A DNA stretch of 64,000 nucleotides from Capsicum annuum (GCF_002878395.1 NC_061121.1:129806439-129870438); one strand, 5' to 3'; shown: positions 47,017 through 59,924, numbered from the stretch's first letter. Made by a program: numbers and translations. The notes: generated by a model from the sequence alone, not told the origin.

Positions 47017-47633
47017 TCAAGGGAACAAGAATTGGTACTTGGCTGTTATATCTTTTTCATATTCCCATGTAGCATCTTCTACCTATTGGTTTCTCTAAAG
47101 TACCTTCACCGAAGCTATATCTTTTTTTTCAATCTATGAGCTTGCCTATACAATATCTCAATCGGGACTTCTTTATAAGACAATGAATCTGAAACCCCAA
47201 CATCCGCAACAAGCACTATCAAAGAAGGATCACTTACACACTTTTTCATCATGGACATATGAAACACGGGATGAATCAAAGATAAACTCATAGGCAAATC
47301 TAACTCGTAAGTGAAATTACCAATTGTTATCACTATCAAATATAGACCAACATAATGAGGACTGAGCTTCTTCTTTTTCAAAAATCTCATGACTTTTCTC
47401 ATAGGAGATGCCTTCAAAAACAGTGAATCGCTAACTTCAAACTCCAACTCTCTTTGACTAGCATCAACATAAGATAGTTTGCCATAATAAGAAGTATTAA
47501 ATCATTCTCTAATCACTTTCACCTTCTCTATGTCTTAGTAAACAAAATTAAGGCCAAACCAGCTAGTCTCACCTACCTCATACTATCCCATAGGAGACCT
47601 ACATCTCCTACTAAAAGTATCCTTAAAAGAAGC
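47017..47633 (-). pseudogene. Integrase C-terminus and chromodomain of element H
   Basis: On the minus strand RCRSPMG near 47600 is the conserved integrase block, then the open piece 47447-47115 reads MEFEVSDSLFLKASPMRKVM, YVGLYLIV and FTYELDLPMSLSLIHPVFHMSM. This is the integrase C-terminal domain. The chromodomain continues as IASVKVL, a stop, RNQ, a stop and VEDATWEYEKDI, ending at a stop at 47017-47019. The ATWE motif is intact, unlike in F and I. Two stops and truncation make it a pseudogene. Confidence 0.78.
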
Positions 47634-49928
47634 TGAAACACCCTATTTTTTTATCCTCAAAAATTTCCTGAGTTTTGAACTCTTTGGACGTCATAAAACT
47701 AGGGGTACTAATCGTATGTTATGATACATTCTAAGAAGGTCTTAGTCATATCTTAAATAATATGGTGGGGACAGGATTTTATCCATGATATGAGTGGACA
47801 ACATACACATCATATGTTAGGGTATGGGTCGTATAGAGCCAACTCATATGTTAATAAGTGTGTCTTTGATCACATTCTATCTAGTTGTGGAATACTTATC
47901 ATACCTTAGAGTATGACTTGGCTTTGTATGGTTATATGCTGGCCAGTGTGGGGGTTTTTTAATCCCAGGGTACAAGTAAGGATAACTTTTGTACCTAGGG
48001 TACAGATGGAGGAGGTAGTCGTACCGTCATGCGGTGAATTAATATAGTTTATGTTTGGCGTAATCTAGACATTTCACCTTATAAATCCTTGGGACCCTAT
48101 AACTTAAAATACCTTTTTAAGTCTTTATTAACTTATTTGCAATAAATCAAACCCTCTAAACTTCACAAAAACTCTCAAGGCTTTTAGGTTAAGAAAAAGC
48201 TAGGGTTTTTTTCTAGGTGGTCAATTGAGGCTCATTGGGGTGGTTTCATCTCATCTTCTTCTTAATCTAAGATAAGACACTTCTCCCTTAAAGTTAGTTC
48301 TAAATAATGAATTTTTTAGTGAATTGGTTTCATTCCATGAATGTTGTATGTTTTTTTTTGAATATATATTATGGGATTTTGTTAAAAATGCTTGGTTATG
48401 GATTTTCCATGCTTTAAATTATGGATTTACATGTTTTAATGGTGGTTTAGACATTTGGTTGCATGGAAATGGTTAATTGGTACTTGGATTTGTCTTTGGA
48501 AACACTATTCCCGTAATGTATGTGATAAAATGCCTATGAGAATGCTTTTACCAAATTGTTGGACTTTCATTAATGGAACCCTAAATGGTATAAATGCTTT
48601 AAATGGTTTAGAATGGTTAAATTATAATGTCTTAATGGTTATAGTTGGTCTAATTGAAAGCCTTGTAGGGTACAAAGGAACCCCCAAGAAAACTTTATAA
48701 TGATCACTTATGTGGTACATAGGATTTCCCCAAGTCAACTTAACAATGTAATCTATATTTACATGGAAATATTATCTTCTTAAAAAGGATGGCTAAGGAC
48801 ATTGCACGCAAGCTATAGTCAGTGTGACAATACCATTACTTATAGTTGTGGTTAATAATAAATAAAATGGTTGTATTAGTTATATGGTAATGGTTTTAAT
48901 TTGGCAATATTGGTGGGGTATAATAGTTAACTGTAAAGGTGTGTGTCTAATAGAGGAACACTGGAAACTCTTGATTGATGACATAAGGATTGGTCAGGAA
49001 GACTGTATGGGTTATATGGGAATCCCCTAAGTTACATTTTTACATATGTATTATGGAGAGCGAAGGGTACTTGGGAATCCTTTACTCCTTTCGTATCTCT
49101 AATTTTTGCGGCTACATACATCGGGGCCCATTTAGGGGGTTACACTAGACCCATATATCCCATGGATGGTTCTAGGATGGTTAAGCTACACATACCCAGG
49201 TTAATGATTTTAAAGGGATGCCAAACCTGGTTCCCTTTATCTAAATGGTTGTATATATATGTATGTATAGTTGTGAATGTATGTGGTTGGTTTACTTAGT
49301 TTTAAAGGTTGGCATTATTTTATCCTTATACTAGGTGCTTGCTAGCATTTTCCCATAGCTCTATACCCATGTGATGTAGAAACCGGCCATTCTACTTCTC
49401 CTACTCAGTGATCTGATTCGAGATTAGCTATTATATTGAAGCGGTAAGCTTCCATACTTTAGAAGGCTCCACTTTATATCATCGATGTCTTAACATACTT
49501 TTATTATTTCCTGGATATTGTTTTTGTTTATGGCTGGCGGGCCATGTCCTAACAAAATATTATTTTTCTTTTTGTTAGAGGTTTTATGGAAATACTATGG
49601 GTTGGAATGGGCGGTGTCGGTAGTGGTGTCATCCTTAGTATTATAATTGGTATTGGGGATGATACCATTTTACTGAATTTATCATTGCTCCATCCTATTA
49701 TGTTATATTATGGATAGGAACTTTATTATTGTTTTGGTTTTGGTAAAATTATTAGATGGGTTTGGATGGTTGGACTTGCTTGGGTTGGTCACGTTTATAG
49801 ACCTATTCAAAAGTCTGGGCTTATTAAAATATTCTATCTTGGAATATATTTGGAATTCATTTGTCTCAGGGTATGCATTTAATGATTTAGTAGGGTAATG
49901 AGGGTAGTGTCCGATTAGGGTCATGTCA
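47634..49928 (+). repeat. First LTR of array I
   Basis: It starts TGAAACACCCTATTTT and ends GGGTCATGTCA. Collinear with 55008-57090. A TATA-like CTTATAAAT at 48079-48087 is shared (CTTATAAC in the second LTR). Open frames at 48455-48700 and 49710-49898 are LTR-internal and do not correspond to known proteins. Confidence 0.85.
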
Positions 49929-49931
49929 AGT

Positions 49932-49948
49932 TGGTATAAGATCTTTAG
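49932..49948 (+). other. Primer binding site, first unit of array I
   Basis: TGGTATAAGATCTTTAG, three bases after the LTR end, is a mutated initiator tRNA-Met complement. Confidence 0.65.
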
Positions 49949-51262
49949 GTTCATGGTCAATTGGGAGTCCAAAAAGTGATGTCGATTATATTCTTTGTTA
50001 AGGGTGTACAACGCACCACACTCATAAATGGAAGGCTATAAGGAATTTAGGAAATGTTTTTCTACCTTGTGTTCTATTTTCAAGCTTCGAGTCTAAGGTC
50101 TTGGATTTATCTGATTTCCATTTACCTTTCTTAAAGATCATGCCTCAATAATCTAAAGCTCATAAAAACTTTTCTGTCCTAACTGGGGATATATTGATGG
50201 GACACATTCTACTTAGGGGATCCATACTGGATCTAGGGCTTTAGTCCTTAATATTTCTTGAGTTCTATTGCTTTTTTCTATTCCTCCTCAGTCCAATGTG
50301 ATGAATGTTGAGTATTGTTCGTGGTTTGAAGTGATTGCTTAGTTGGTAGCTTCTTCGACTGTGTGTGGTATATTTAGTATTGGATCTACTGAGGCCATAA
50401 GGGTTGGCAATGCACGAAGATGATTCCTCCAACCTTTACCTGAGTTATGGTGGAGGAGGATCATCAAGGTTTTCTAGAAGAAATAGAAAAGATTTTCAGC
50501 ATTATGCATGCCACAAATGTAGAAGGGGTAGAGTTTCCAGCTTATCAGCTCAAAGATATATCGTACCATAGTACGAGGAATGGGATCATATAAAGGGTGA
50601 TGTCTAGGAATCATCTTAGTAGGAGACTTTCTCTAATGCTTTTCTAGACCATTTTTTTCCTTAGGAGTTGAGGGAAATAAAAGAGAAGCAATCCGAAATA
50701 GGGGAAGATAACGATGAAGGAGTTTTCCCTGAAGTTTCACCAGTTGTCTAGGTATTCTCCAGAATTAATGTCTAATATGAGGGCCAATATTAGAAAGTTT
50801 GCTTTGAGACTATCTCGGGATTTGATCCTTGAAAGAAATATTGTGTTCCTAATCAATGACTTGGATATTTCTAGGTTGGTTATTAGTATGCAATAGGTGT
50901 AAAATAAAAAGTAAAAGTAGGTTGAAATAGATGAAAGGAAAGGTAAAAAGTTCAGGTTCTCTTATAAAGGTGGTGGTCAATAGCAAAGTAGTGGGGACTG
51001 TCGTAAATGGCCAAAGAAGAAGTGGGGGAACTCTTGTTCTTTCTCTAGAGCTAATGCTTATTACTCGAAGCCATCATATGACAGGCGTCAGTAGGGGCAA
51101 GAACTATAGGGAATAATGTTTCAATCTCAAGCAAGTGAGGCTGAATTAGCCTCATAATGTCCTCCTTATAGGTTATATGGTCGGGTATATCGGGGTTTCT
51201 TTGTTGAAGGAAGGGACAGGTGCTTAAAATCTGGTCAACCAAGCCTTATCCTTAGAAATTGT
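49949..51262 (+). pseudogene. Leader and gag of array I, first unit
   Basis: A leader is followed from about 50150 by gag. The open piece 50714-50896 (MKEFSLKFHQLSRYSPELMS, then ANIRKFALRLSRDLILE) is the conserved C-terminal capsid block of gypsy gag. A knuckle at 51221-51262 reads C-L-K-S-G-Q-P-S-L-I-L-R-N-C, which is CX2CX4HX4C with the second Cys changed to Ser and His to Leu, so RNA binding would be lost. The same gag block recurs at 57300-57896. Confidence 0.7.
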
Positions 51263-53290
51263 TTGGTTGGTAAAGTTGATTCAGGGGTGAATAGGGTTTT
51301 GGTTTCCTCATTATCTATTCCTGCACCAAAGGGTGCTGCTTCTGCATATATTTTTACTTCTGGTGCCGGCACAAGATAGAATGGACTATATGCTCTTGCT
51401 ACCCAAAATGAGTCAGAGGCATCTCTTGAAGTCTTGATCGGTACGTTACAACTCATTTCATGGAATATTTTTTGATTACTTGAATTAGGCTCTAGTCTCT
51501 CTTATGTGATTCCATTTGTGAATGTGTTTTTTGGTTTTGCTCTCAAAGTTATTTCAGATTCTTTTTTTGTTTCTACCCTTATAGATGACTTTGTGGTTTA
51601 AAAAAGAGTCTATAGAGGGTGTGGGGTATCTTTTAGTTTTAAGGAGTCTTTGGTTGATTTGTTCAAATTTGATATGGTTGATTTTGATATTATTCTAGGT
51701 ATGGATCAGTTATATTCATGCTATGCATCCTTAGATTGTCAGACCCATAGAGTTGACTTTAGGTTCCATAGTGAGTCGGTTATAAATGGGTGGGTGGTTC
51801 CTTAGATCCTAAGGGGAAGTTTATATAATATCTTAGTGCTCAGAGGTTAATCTCTAAAGGGTTCCACTATTATGTAGTCCAGATTAAAGATTCTAACTCA
51901 TAAGGTCTTTCTTTATATTTGATTCTAGTGGTGAAAGAGTTTCCTGAGGTCTTTCTAGATGATCTTCCTAGTGTTCCTCCGGATAGGGAGATTGAGTTTT
52001 TGATTGACTAGGTTCCCAATACTTGTTCAATATCTATTCCTTTTAATAGAATGGCTCTGGTTAAGTTGAAGAAACTCAAAGAACAACTTAAAAATCTTCT
52101 AGATAAGGGTTTTATCTGTCCTAGTATGTCCTCGTGAGGTGGACCAGTGTTATTCGTTCATAAGAAGGATGGTTCCCTTATATGTGTATCGACTATAAGT
52201 AGCTAATAAGAAGATGGTTAAAATCAAGTATCCACTTCCAAGGATAGATGACTTGTTTGATCAGTTGTAAGGTGTCAAATTCTTTTCTAAGATGGATCTT
52301 CAATCTGGGTATCATTATCTTAAGATTAGGGAGGTGGATATCACTAAGATGATATTCCATACTTTGTATGGGCACTTTGAGTTTTTAGTTGTGCCATTTG
52401 GTTTGACTAATGCCTTGGCGACATTCATGGATCTTATGAAATGGGTCTGTCATTAGTTTCTGGATCTTTTCATTATAATTATTAATAAAATTTTGGTGTA
52501 TTCTAGGAGTGATGTGGATTATGCTAATCACCTTTGTGTGGTGTTGTAGACCTTAAAAGAGTAGTAGTTCTATGCTAAATTCTCTAAATGTGAACTTTGG
52601 TTGAACAATGAAACTTTTTTGGGTCATATTATTTCTAGTAAGGGGATCATGAGGGATCCACAAAAGGTGGCAGTGGTTAAGAAGTGACCTAAAGCCATAA
52701 CTCCAACTGGCATTCAAAGCTTCCTAGGTTTTACTCGGTACTATATGAGGTTTGTGGTGTATTTTTTATGATAGCTTCCCTATTGACCAAGTTGATTCAT
52801 AATAAGGTAAAGTTCTCTTAGTTGGATGCTTATGAGGGTAGTTTCGAGAAGCTGAAGGATAAGCTACCTTCAGCTCTAATTTTGACTTTTCCTGATGGCA
52901 ATGAAGGGTTTGTGGTTTATTGTGATGCATCTCAGGTATGACTTGGTTGTATTTTGATGTATCATGGTATGGTAATTGCCTAAGGTTCTAGGTAGTTGAA
53001 GGTCCATGACAGGAACTCTCCTACTCATGATTTGAAGATTTTAGCGGTGGTATTTGTATTGAAAATCTGGTGGCAATATTTGAATTGAGTTCACATGGAC
53101 AATTTTTCTAATTATAAGAGTACAGTATATGTTTACTAAGGAAGAGGTTAACCTCAGGTAGAGAAGATGGCTTGAGCTTCTCAAGTACTATGACATATGT
53201 TTGGACAATCATCCAAGTAAAGTTAATATTATTGTTAATGCTCTTATTAGGTTATCCATGGGGAGTTTAGCTAATGTGGATAAGGAGAGG
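51263..53290 (+). pseudogene. Protease, RT and RNase H of array I
   Basis: Protease: LLELGSSLSYVIPF at about 51476, where the catalytic Asp is Glu; ILGMDQLYSCYASLDC follows near 51693. RT: VVKEFPEVFLDDLPSVPPDREI near 51930, then LDKGFICPSMSS, a stop where Trp is expected, and GGPVLFVHKKDGS; CIDYK and a stop near 52190. The active site reads FIIIINKILVYSR (52481), so both Asp of IDD became Asn and Lys. RNase H: GFVVYCDASQV near 52910 keeps its first Asp. Dead polymerase. Confidence 0.8.
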
Positions 53291-53296
53291 TGAGAG

Positions 53297-54836
53297 TTGG
53301 TAAAGTATATTTATCATTTCGCTAATCTTGCTTTTCGCCTTTCGCACTCTAAGAATGGTAAAGTGTTGTTACATAAAGTGGTTCGGTCTTCTCTTGGTGC
53401 AGAGATCAAGGAGAAACAAATACTAGACCCTTTCTTGATGAAAATCAAGGGTGATATAGGTGGGCAAAAGGTAATGGTATTTGATTTCAGTAGTGATGTT
53501 ACCTTGTGGTACCAAGGGAGGTTATGTGATCCTGACATCCATGGCTTATGCGAAAGGGTATTGGATGAGGCCCAAGAATTGAGCTATATTATTCATCATG
53601 ATTTGAGGAAAATATATCATGATATCAACAAGATGTATTGGTAGAATGGTATGAAAAGGCATATGGCTGATTTTTTTCCAAGTGTATGGTGTGTCGACAA
53701 GTAAAATTTGAGAACATGAGGCTTGGAGGCTTGTATCGGGAGATTAAACTGCCGAAATAGAAATGGGAGGTGATCAAAATGGATATCATTACCAGTCTTC
53801 TATGGTCTTAGAATCAATTTGATTCGGTTTTGGAATCGTGGATAGAAAGACAAAGTTAGCTCATTTCTTGTGACTGAGGACTAACTTTTTTACAGAGGAT
53901 TATGCGAGGTTGTATCTTCATATGATTGTGACTCTGCATGGGTTACCTATTTTGATTGTCTTTAATCATGGTATGCAGTTTTCCTCTTACTTTGGGCAGT
54001 CGTTTCAGAAGGGGTTAGATACTAGGTTTAATCTGAAAACTACTTTTCACCTGCAAACGGATGGCAAGAAGAAAGAAATATTCACACATTAGAAGATATG
54101 CTTTGTGTATGTAGGATTGATTATAGTGGTAGTTGGGTTGAGAATCTACCTCTTTTATAGTTTGCTTACAATAATACCTATCATTCTAGCATTGGGATAG
54201 CCCCTTTTGAGGCATTGTATGGTAGGAGGTGTAGATCTCCTATTGGGTGGTTTGAGGTTGGTGAGGTGGATATATTTGTCCTGGATTTTGTTTATCAGGC
54301 TATGGAGAAGGTAAAAGTTATTCGAGATAGGAATAAGGCTACCCAAAGTCGCCAAAAGTCCTATTTAGATGTAATAAGAAGGTAGTTGGAGTTTGAGGTT
54401 TGGGATAGGGTGTTCCTAAATATTTCTCCCATGAAGGAAGTAATGAGGTTTGGGAAAAAAGGGAAGCTATGTCACCAATTTGTTAGCCCTTATATGGTTT
54501 GGGGAAGGGTTTGTAGTGTTGTATATGAATTCGAGTTGCCTTCTTACTTGAGCTCTATTCATCCGATAATCCATGTCTCTATGTTGAGAAAGTGTACAGG
54601 TGATCCATCATTGGTTGTTCCATTGGAAGAATTGGGTATCTCAGATTCTTTATCTTATGAAGATATACCGATTGAGATCTTGGATCGGCAGGTTCATTGG
54701 TTACGAACAAAGGATGTTGCTTTGGTTAAGGTTCTATGGCAGAACCATAAGGTAGAAGAAACTACTTGAGAAGCGGAAGAGGACATAAAGTCCAAGTATC
54801 CATATTTGTTTTCTACTCTTGATATTCATGCGGAAG
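53297..54836 (+). pseudogene. Integrase and chromodomain of array I
   Basis: The 53297-53644 piece (YQGRLCDPDIHGLCERVLDE, SYIIHHDLRKIYHDI) is the N-terminal zinc region with His residues; the Cys pair follows as CMVCRQVK near 53690. The core piece 53910-54092 has LHGLPILIVFNHGMQFSSYF, in which the catalytic Asp of SDRG is Asn, and HLQTDGKKKEIFTH, in which the Glu block is disturbed. The C-terminal piece 54386-54769 (FGKKGKLCHQFVSPYM, IHPIIHVSML, SYEDIPIEILDRQV) leads to a chromodomain whose TWE motif has become T, stop, E at 54770. The end lies near 54836. Confidence 0.82.
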
Positions 54837-54995
54837 GTATGTGCTATTGATCACATCTTTGTATTCTAACTTGGTTAAAAAAAGGTTTAATTCCTTGCAT
54901 CTTTATTTTTTACTTAGTTAGAGGTTGGAATGGACATGTTGGGGTATAATCTATCCTTTTACTACCTTGTCCAACATTTGGGGATGAATGATTCT
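54837..54995 (+). other. 3' untranslated stretch of array I, first unit
   Basis: Non-coding sequence between the chromodomain end and the PPT. Confidence 0.5.
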
Positions 54996-55007
54996 AGTGG
55001 GAGAGAC
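54996..55007 (+). other. Polypurine tract of array I
   Basis: AGTGGGAGAGAC abuts the TGAACAAAACCC LTR start. Confidence 0.7.
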
Positions 55008-57090
55008 TGAACAAAACCCTGGGCTTTGATACTTAGAAATTCTCTGAGTTTTGAACTATCTGGACATCATACGACTAGGGATACCAGTCATATGTAATGA
55101 TACAGTTTAGGAGGATCTTAGTTATACCTTAAATAGTGTGGTGGGGATAGGTTTATGTCTAAGGTACGAGTCAAAAACATACATATTGTATGTTAGTATA
55201 CAGTCTTATGGAGCTAGCCCGTATGTTAATCAATATGTCCTTGATCACATTCTATCTAGGGTACAAGTTGTACAGTACTTCTGATACCTTAAGGTGTGAT
55301 TTGGCCTTGTATGGTCGTACATTGGCCAGTGTTAAGGTCTAAGGTGAGGCCTAGGGTACGAGTAAGGGTAACACCATGGGAGAAATTAATATAGTTTTAG
55401 ATGGGGGTAATCTAGACATTTTCCCTTATAACTCCTTGGGACGTCATGACTTAAAATGACTTTTTGGGGCTTCAATAACCTATTTCAATCAATCAAACAC
55501 TCGAAAATCTCTCATAATCTCTCAAGGTTCGTGGGTTAAGAAAAACCTAGGGTTTTCTTCAAGGTGGTCAATTGAGGTTGATAGAGGTGGTTTCTTCTCA
55601 TCTTCTTCTTAATCTAGGGAAAGATAGTTCTCCTGCATTGTCAGTTCTAACTAAAGACATGTTTTATGACTTATTTTCAAGTCATGAATATTGTATGGTT
55701 TTGGGTTTTAAAATATATGTTGGCGATTTTTGTCATAATTGCTTTGTTATGGTTTTCCCTTGTTTTAAATTATGGAATTACATATTTTAATGGTGGTTTG
55801 GAAATTTGGTTGCATGGGAATGGTCAATTAGTAGTTATTTTTTGCTTTGGAAACACTATGCCTCAATGTGTTTGATAAAATGCCAATGCGAATACTTTTA
55901 CCAAATTGTTGGACTTTCATTGAACTATTGCATGGTATAACTTGGTAATGGAACCCTAAATGTTATAAATGGTTTAGAATGGTTAAATGGTAAGGTCTTG
56001 GTGGTTATGGTTCATCTAATTGAAAACCTTGTGGGGTAGAAAAGAATCCCCAAAAAAAATTTTTGCCGATATGAGGATTGGCCATGAAGACCATATTAGG
56101 TACATGGGAAACAACTAAGTTACACTTGTACATATGTATCAATAAGAGTGAAGGGTACTTTGGAATCTGCTACTCCAATGGTATCTTCATTTCGTGTGGA
56201 TACATGCATCGAGTCCCATTCAGGGGGTCACATTGGACCCATATAGCCAGTGGGTTATTCTACGATGATTAAGCAACACATTCCCAGGTTAATGGTTTTA
56301 AAGGTATGCTAAACCCAATTCTCTTTCCTTATATGGTTGTATACATATATATGTATGCATGGTTGTGAATGCATATTGTTGGTTTTCTTGGTACTTGGTT
56401 TTTGCTTTGGGAAGGGTTTGCATTATTTTATCCTTATCCAGAGTACTTGCAGAGTTTACCCACTAACCCATTTTCGGGGGGCTGTATCCCCACGATATTC
56501 AGGAACCAACTATTCTACTCCCCCTTCTCAATGATCAGATACAAGATTAGCTATTGGATTGAAGTGGTGAGATTCCATACATTTGGAAGGCTCTATTACA
56601 TATCATGAATGTCTTTACATACTTTTGTTATTTCCTTTATATTGTTTTTGGCTATGGTTGGGGGCATGTCCTTACTGGATATTGTACTTCAATAGGGTAG
56701 TGGCTTTGTGGAACTACTATGGGTTGTATTGGGAGGTGTCGGTAATGGTGTCAGGCTTAGTGTTGTCATTTTTATTGGGGTTGATACCGTTTGACTAAAT
56801 TTATGATTGTTCCATCCTTTTATGTTATATTATGGATAGGAACTTGGTTATTATTTTTGTTTTTGTACTGTTATTAGTTGGTTTTGGATGGTTGGACTTG
56901 CATTGGTTGGTCACGGTTATAGACCTATCCTCGAGTCTGGGTTGATTCAAATATGCTATCTTGTTTTATGTTTGGAATTCATCCAAATCATGGTATTCAT
57001 TTGGTGGGTGGGTTGGATAATAGGGATGGTCCCTTGTCCTGTTAGACTTGGGATGCCCATTACGACAAGGCCTTAGTTCGGGTTTTGTCA
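55008..57090 (+). repeat. Second LTR of array I
   Basis: TGAACAAAACCC...GGGTTTTGTCA, collinear with the first LTR but about 200 bases shorter. It is preceded by a PPT and followed by a PBS, so it serves as the 3' LTR of unit one and the 5' LTR of unit two. Open frames between 55572 and 57076 are LTR-internal and not called. Confidence 0.85.
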
Positions 57091-57093
57091 AGT

Positions 57094-57109
57094 TGGTACC
57101 AGAGGTTTA
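57094..57109 (+). other. Primer binding site, second unit of array I
   Basis: TGGTACCAGAGGTTTA follows the middle LTR; it is closer to the tRNA-Met complement than the first-unit site. Confidence 0.7.
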
Positions 57110-57896
57110 GATTATGGTTAATTGGTAGTCCACAAAGCTGTGTCGAGAAGAGTCTCTTTTAAGGGTGTGTAGCACTCCAGACTAATAAGAGGGAGGATAC
57201 AAGGTATTTAGGAAATATTTCTCTTCCTTGTGTTCTATTTTGAAGCTTAGAGACTAAGGTCTTGGATTCATCTAATTTCTATATACTTTCCTTTCAGATC
57301 ATTACTCGATAATTTAAGTTCACGGAAACTCCTCTATACTAACTAAGGAAAATGTTCATGGGACACGTTCTACTCAGTGGATCCATACTCGGTCTAGAGG
57401 TCCAATCTTTTATATTTCTGGAGTTCCTCTAATTTCTTCTAGTCCTCCTCGAGCCGACGTGACAAATACGAAGTTACGTCATTGGATTCATGTGATTACT
57501 CAGTTGGTAGCTTCTCAGGCTAAGCGTGGTGCATCTAGTATTGCATCTTCTGAGGCCATAAGGGTTGGCCAGTCATGAAGATGAGTCCTCCAACCATTGC
57601 TGGTGTTAATGTGGAAGAGGATCCTTAGGGTTTTCTGGATGAGATGTTAAAAATTTTGAGTATTATACATTACGCGAATGTGGAAGGGGTGGAGGCATCT
57701 TATCATCCCAAGGATGTCTCTTACCAATGGTACAAGGAATAGGATCAGGCAAGGGGTGATGTCGAAAAGTCCTCTTTATGGGAAGTCTCTCTACTACTTT
57801 TCTGGACCACTTTTTTCCTCAGGATTTGAGGGAAATGAAAGCGGAGAGATTTGTTAATCTCAAATAGGGGAAGATGACGATCAATGAGTATGCTTA
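57110..57896 (+). pseudogene. Leader and gag 5' part of array I, second unit, truncated
   Basis: Collinear with 49949-50730: GGGTGTGTAGCACTCC leader, GGATCCATACTCG, GAGGCCATAAGGGTTGGC, then capsid-like frames (PPTIAGVNVEEDP, a stop, GFLDEMLKILSII, then WTTFFL). It breaks off at the block equivalent to MTINEYA where element E begins at 57897. Stops occur at several points. Confidence 0.75.
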
Positions 57897-59196
57897 TGTC
57901 ATGCTAGACACTGTCATAAGAAACTATTTTAGCAGTGTGACATGTTTTCCGAGAATCAAAATAATATCTTTTTGAATTTAATAGGGGATACAAAAATCAA
58001 TAAAACTATTAATACACATACCAATAAATCAGATTAAGAAATTAACAGAAAGCAAAAATAATAAAATAAAGAGGGTAGAAGGAAATATAAGAGAGTGAGA
58101 GCAAGATGACATGTTTTTTGTTATATGATTACTACATATATTTAGAATCATTTATAGGACAATGGCAATATTAAAAGTTTGACGAGTGTCATGAAACATG
58201 TCACCGAAAGAACAAGAAGGTGCCAACATATTCTCTAGACCACTTCTCCAAATAAATCTACTTGACTTCTTTAATAGACTTATGGAATAAATTATTTTGA
58301 AATGTAAAATTGTTTCCCTCCCATCCCCATATTATTTTAAAAGAATTTAGAGGAATAATTGTTTGACTTGCTTAATTTGCATAGACACTTTAGCTTATTG
58401 AATTTGCATGAAAAAATGTAGTAGATTTGGTATGTTTTGGACTTTGAACCCAATATTGATCAATAAATTTTAATTTACCTAAATACTGCAGAAATATATT
58501 ATTTCTATAAATCAAATAAATCTTATTGTTAGTAAAAGATTTTATCAATCACATTTTGACTATAATTTTATTGTTCAATATGGTTTTGAACCAATTAGCC
58601 AAACACATGGCTAGTATTAATATGCGTTTTAGTGAATAAGGTCAAAAAATTCATAAGAATGACATCATTCCACTTCTCACTTAAATTAATGTATAAAGTA
58701 TACACCATTTTAACTGTAAATTCATTAAAATTGAATAACTTATCCCTCATTTTAAGTAGTTGTTGAAACACTCTCAGTTAATATGCAATATGAATATCGA
58801 CCTGTGGTCACTGATATGAACCTATATAATAGGATCTCGAATCAAATAGGTTGGGTTACCATCTCTAATTTACAATCATATAAAGCTTAATTTCATCTCT
58901 TTTGAGGTTTGAAAAATTAAGTTTCTTCCCAAAGATTTAGTCAATCAGCCAATTGAATACGAAAAAATGCTAATTATTGTAAGAATGGATTTATCCCATA
59001 CGAACTAAGTTAATGCTTGAATCCCCATAAATTTTGACTTCACATAATCACTGAAAATTACTTCACTCTCATCAATTTCTTAACAACAACATGCCTCAAA
59101 TTGATATGTCTAGCAATAGCAATTGCAGCTATATGTAGGAGGCTCTAGATAATTTTTTAAATGGATATGAGGCAATGGATCATTCTTTTTTAAAGA
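57897..59196 (-). mobile_element. Second copy of element E, 3' LTR to RNase H
   Basis: Collinear with 24774-26119, starting at the same TGTCATGCTAGACAC terminus (LTR to about 58700, TATA-like site at 58149-58157, RNase H remnant about 58910-59196). The RNase H part lacks about 20 bases around CDCQAV that the first copy retains. A SIRE-like element begins at 59197, after TTAAAGA, the same E position as element A at 26120. The rest of E would lie past the window. Confidence 0.78.
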
Positions 59197-59919
59197 TGCT
59201 GTAACTTGCTTTGGTCATGAGTAGATTACCACAAAGGACCAGATCCCTATATGCTCAAAGTTACAATATAGTTGCCACACATCTGCACAACTTTGTCCTT
59301 TTGTGTATCAAACTATACAGGTGCTGCTTGTACTATTTAGGACACCTGGTCCAAGAACATTTTATCACATAACTATGAAATAAAAAGGATGCTTCTCTAT
59401 CGAGAGGTTTTTGAAAATTCAAATTTGAAAGCTAAAAAAAGAACATGGAAAAAACTCAATTTAGATCAAGTTTTTAGTCTTTATGTTTTGATAGTGAAAA
59501 CATTCTTGAGTTTCATATTGGTTTGTAATTGAATTACTCATTCTTTAACAGAAATGATTTTCGTTTTGGGAGTGCTCAGGTAGAGTCACCTATATTTGAT
59601 AATGTTTATGTTTAATAAGTGTTGAGAGAGTCTTGGAAAATTTATCAAGTTATGCTTATAGTAGAGTTACTACAAGCAGGAGTAACCTAGAGTTCGATTT
59701 AAGTCAAGTCTCTAATAAAGAGGTTGATTATAGTGGATTTTGGAGATCTTGTGAGGGAAAGCTATAGTTTTTCCTTCCTGAAGTAAGTAGGTTTCCATGT
59801 TAAATAAGTGTGATTTTTCAGCAAAGTTTTACCTTCCTTAGTGCATTACTATTTTATTGTCTGAGGCTGACTATGAGGAACCTGGCCCCTCACAGTGTGG
59901 TGCAACCCTCAAAGTTTCA
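59197..59919 (+). repeat. 5' LTR of element B
   Basis: TGCTGTAAC...AAGTTTCA, 723 bases, collinear with 26120-26857. The palindrome is degraded to AGGACCAGATCCC at 59235-59247. Confidence 0.82.
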
Positions 59920-59924
59920 ATAAT

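Larger units (their letters stand above)
45266..47633 (-). mobile_element. Chromovirus-type gypsy element H, 3' part
   Basis: Read right to left: integrase C-terminus and chromodomain (47633-47017), PPT, then LTR (46848-45266). The 5' part was cut off by insertion of array I at 47634. H itself interrupts family G. Confidence 0.78.
47634..57896 (+). mobile_element. Tandem chromovirus array I: LTR-gag-pol-LTR-gag
   Basis: LTR 47634-49928, PBS, gag-pol to about 54836, PPT, LTR 55008-57090, then a second PBS and a second gag up to 57896. An ordinary element would stop at 57090; here the interior starts again, so at least two units share the middle LTR. The left end lies in element H. The second unit is cut by element E at 57897. 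The open reading pieces are decayed throughout. Confidence 0.82.

Noticed and set aside
55572..57076. Run of hydrophobic small ORFs as a membrane protein cluster
   Set aside because: All lie within the second LTR of array I; the aligned positions of the first LTR do not keep the same frames.
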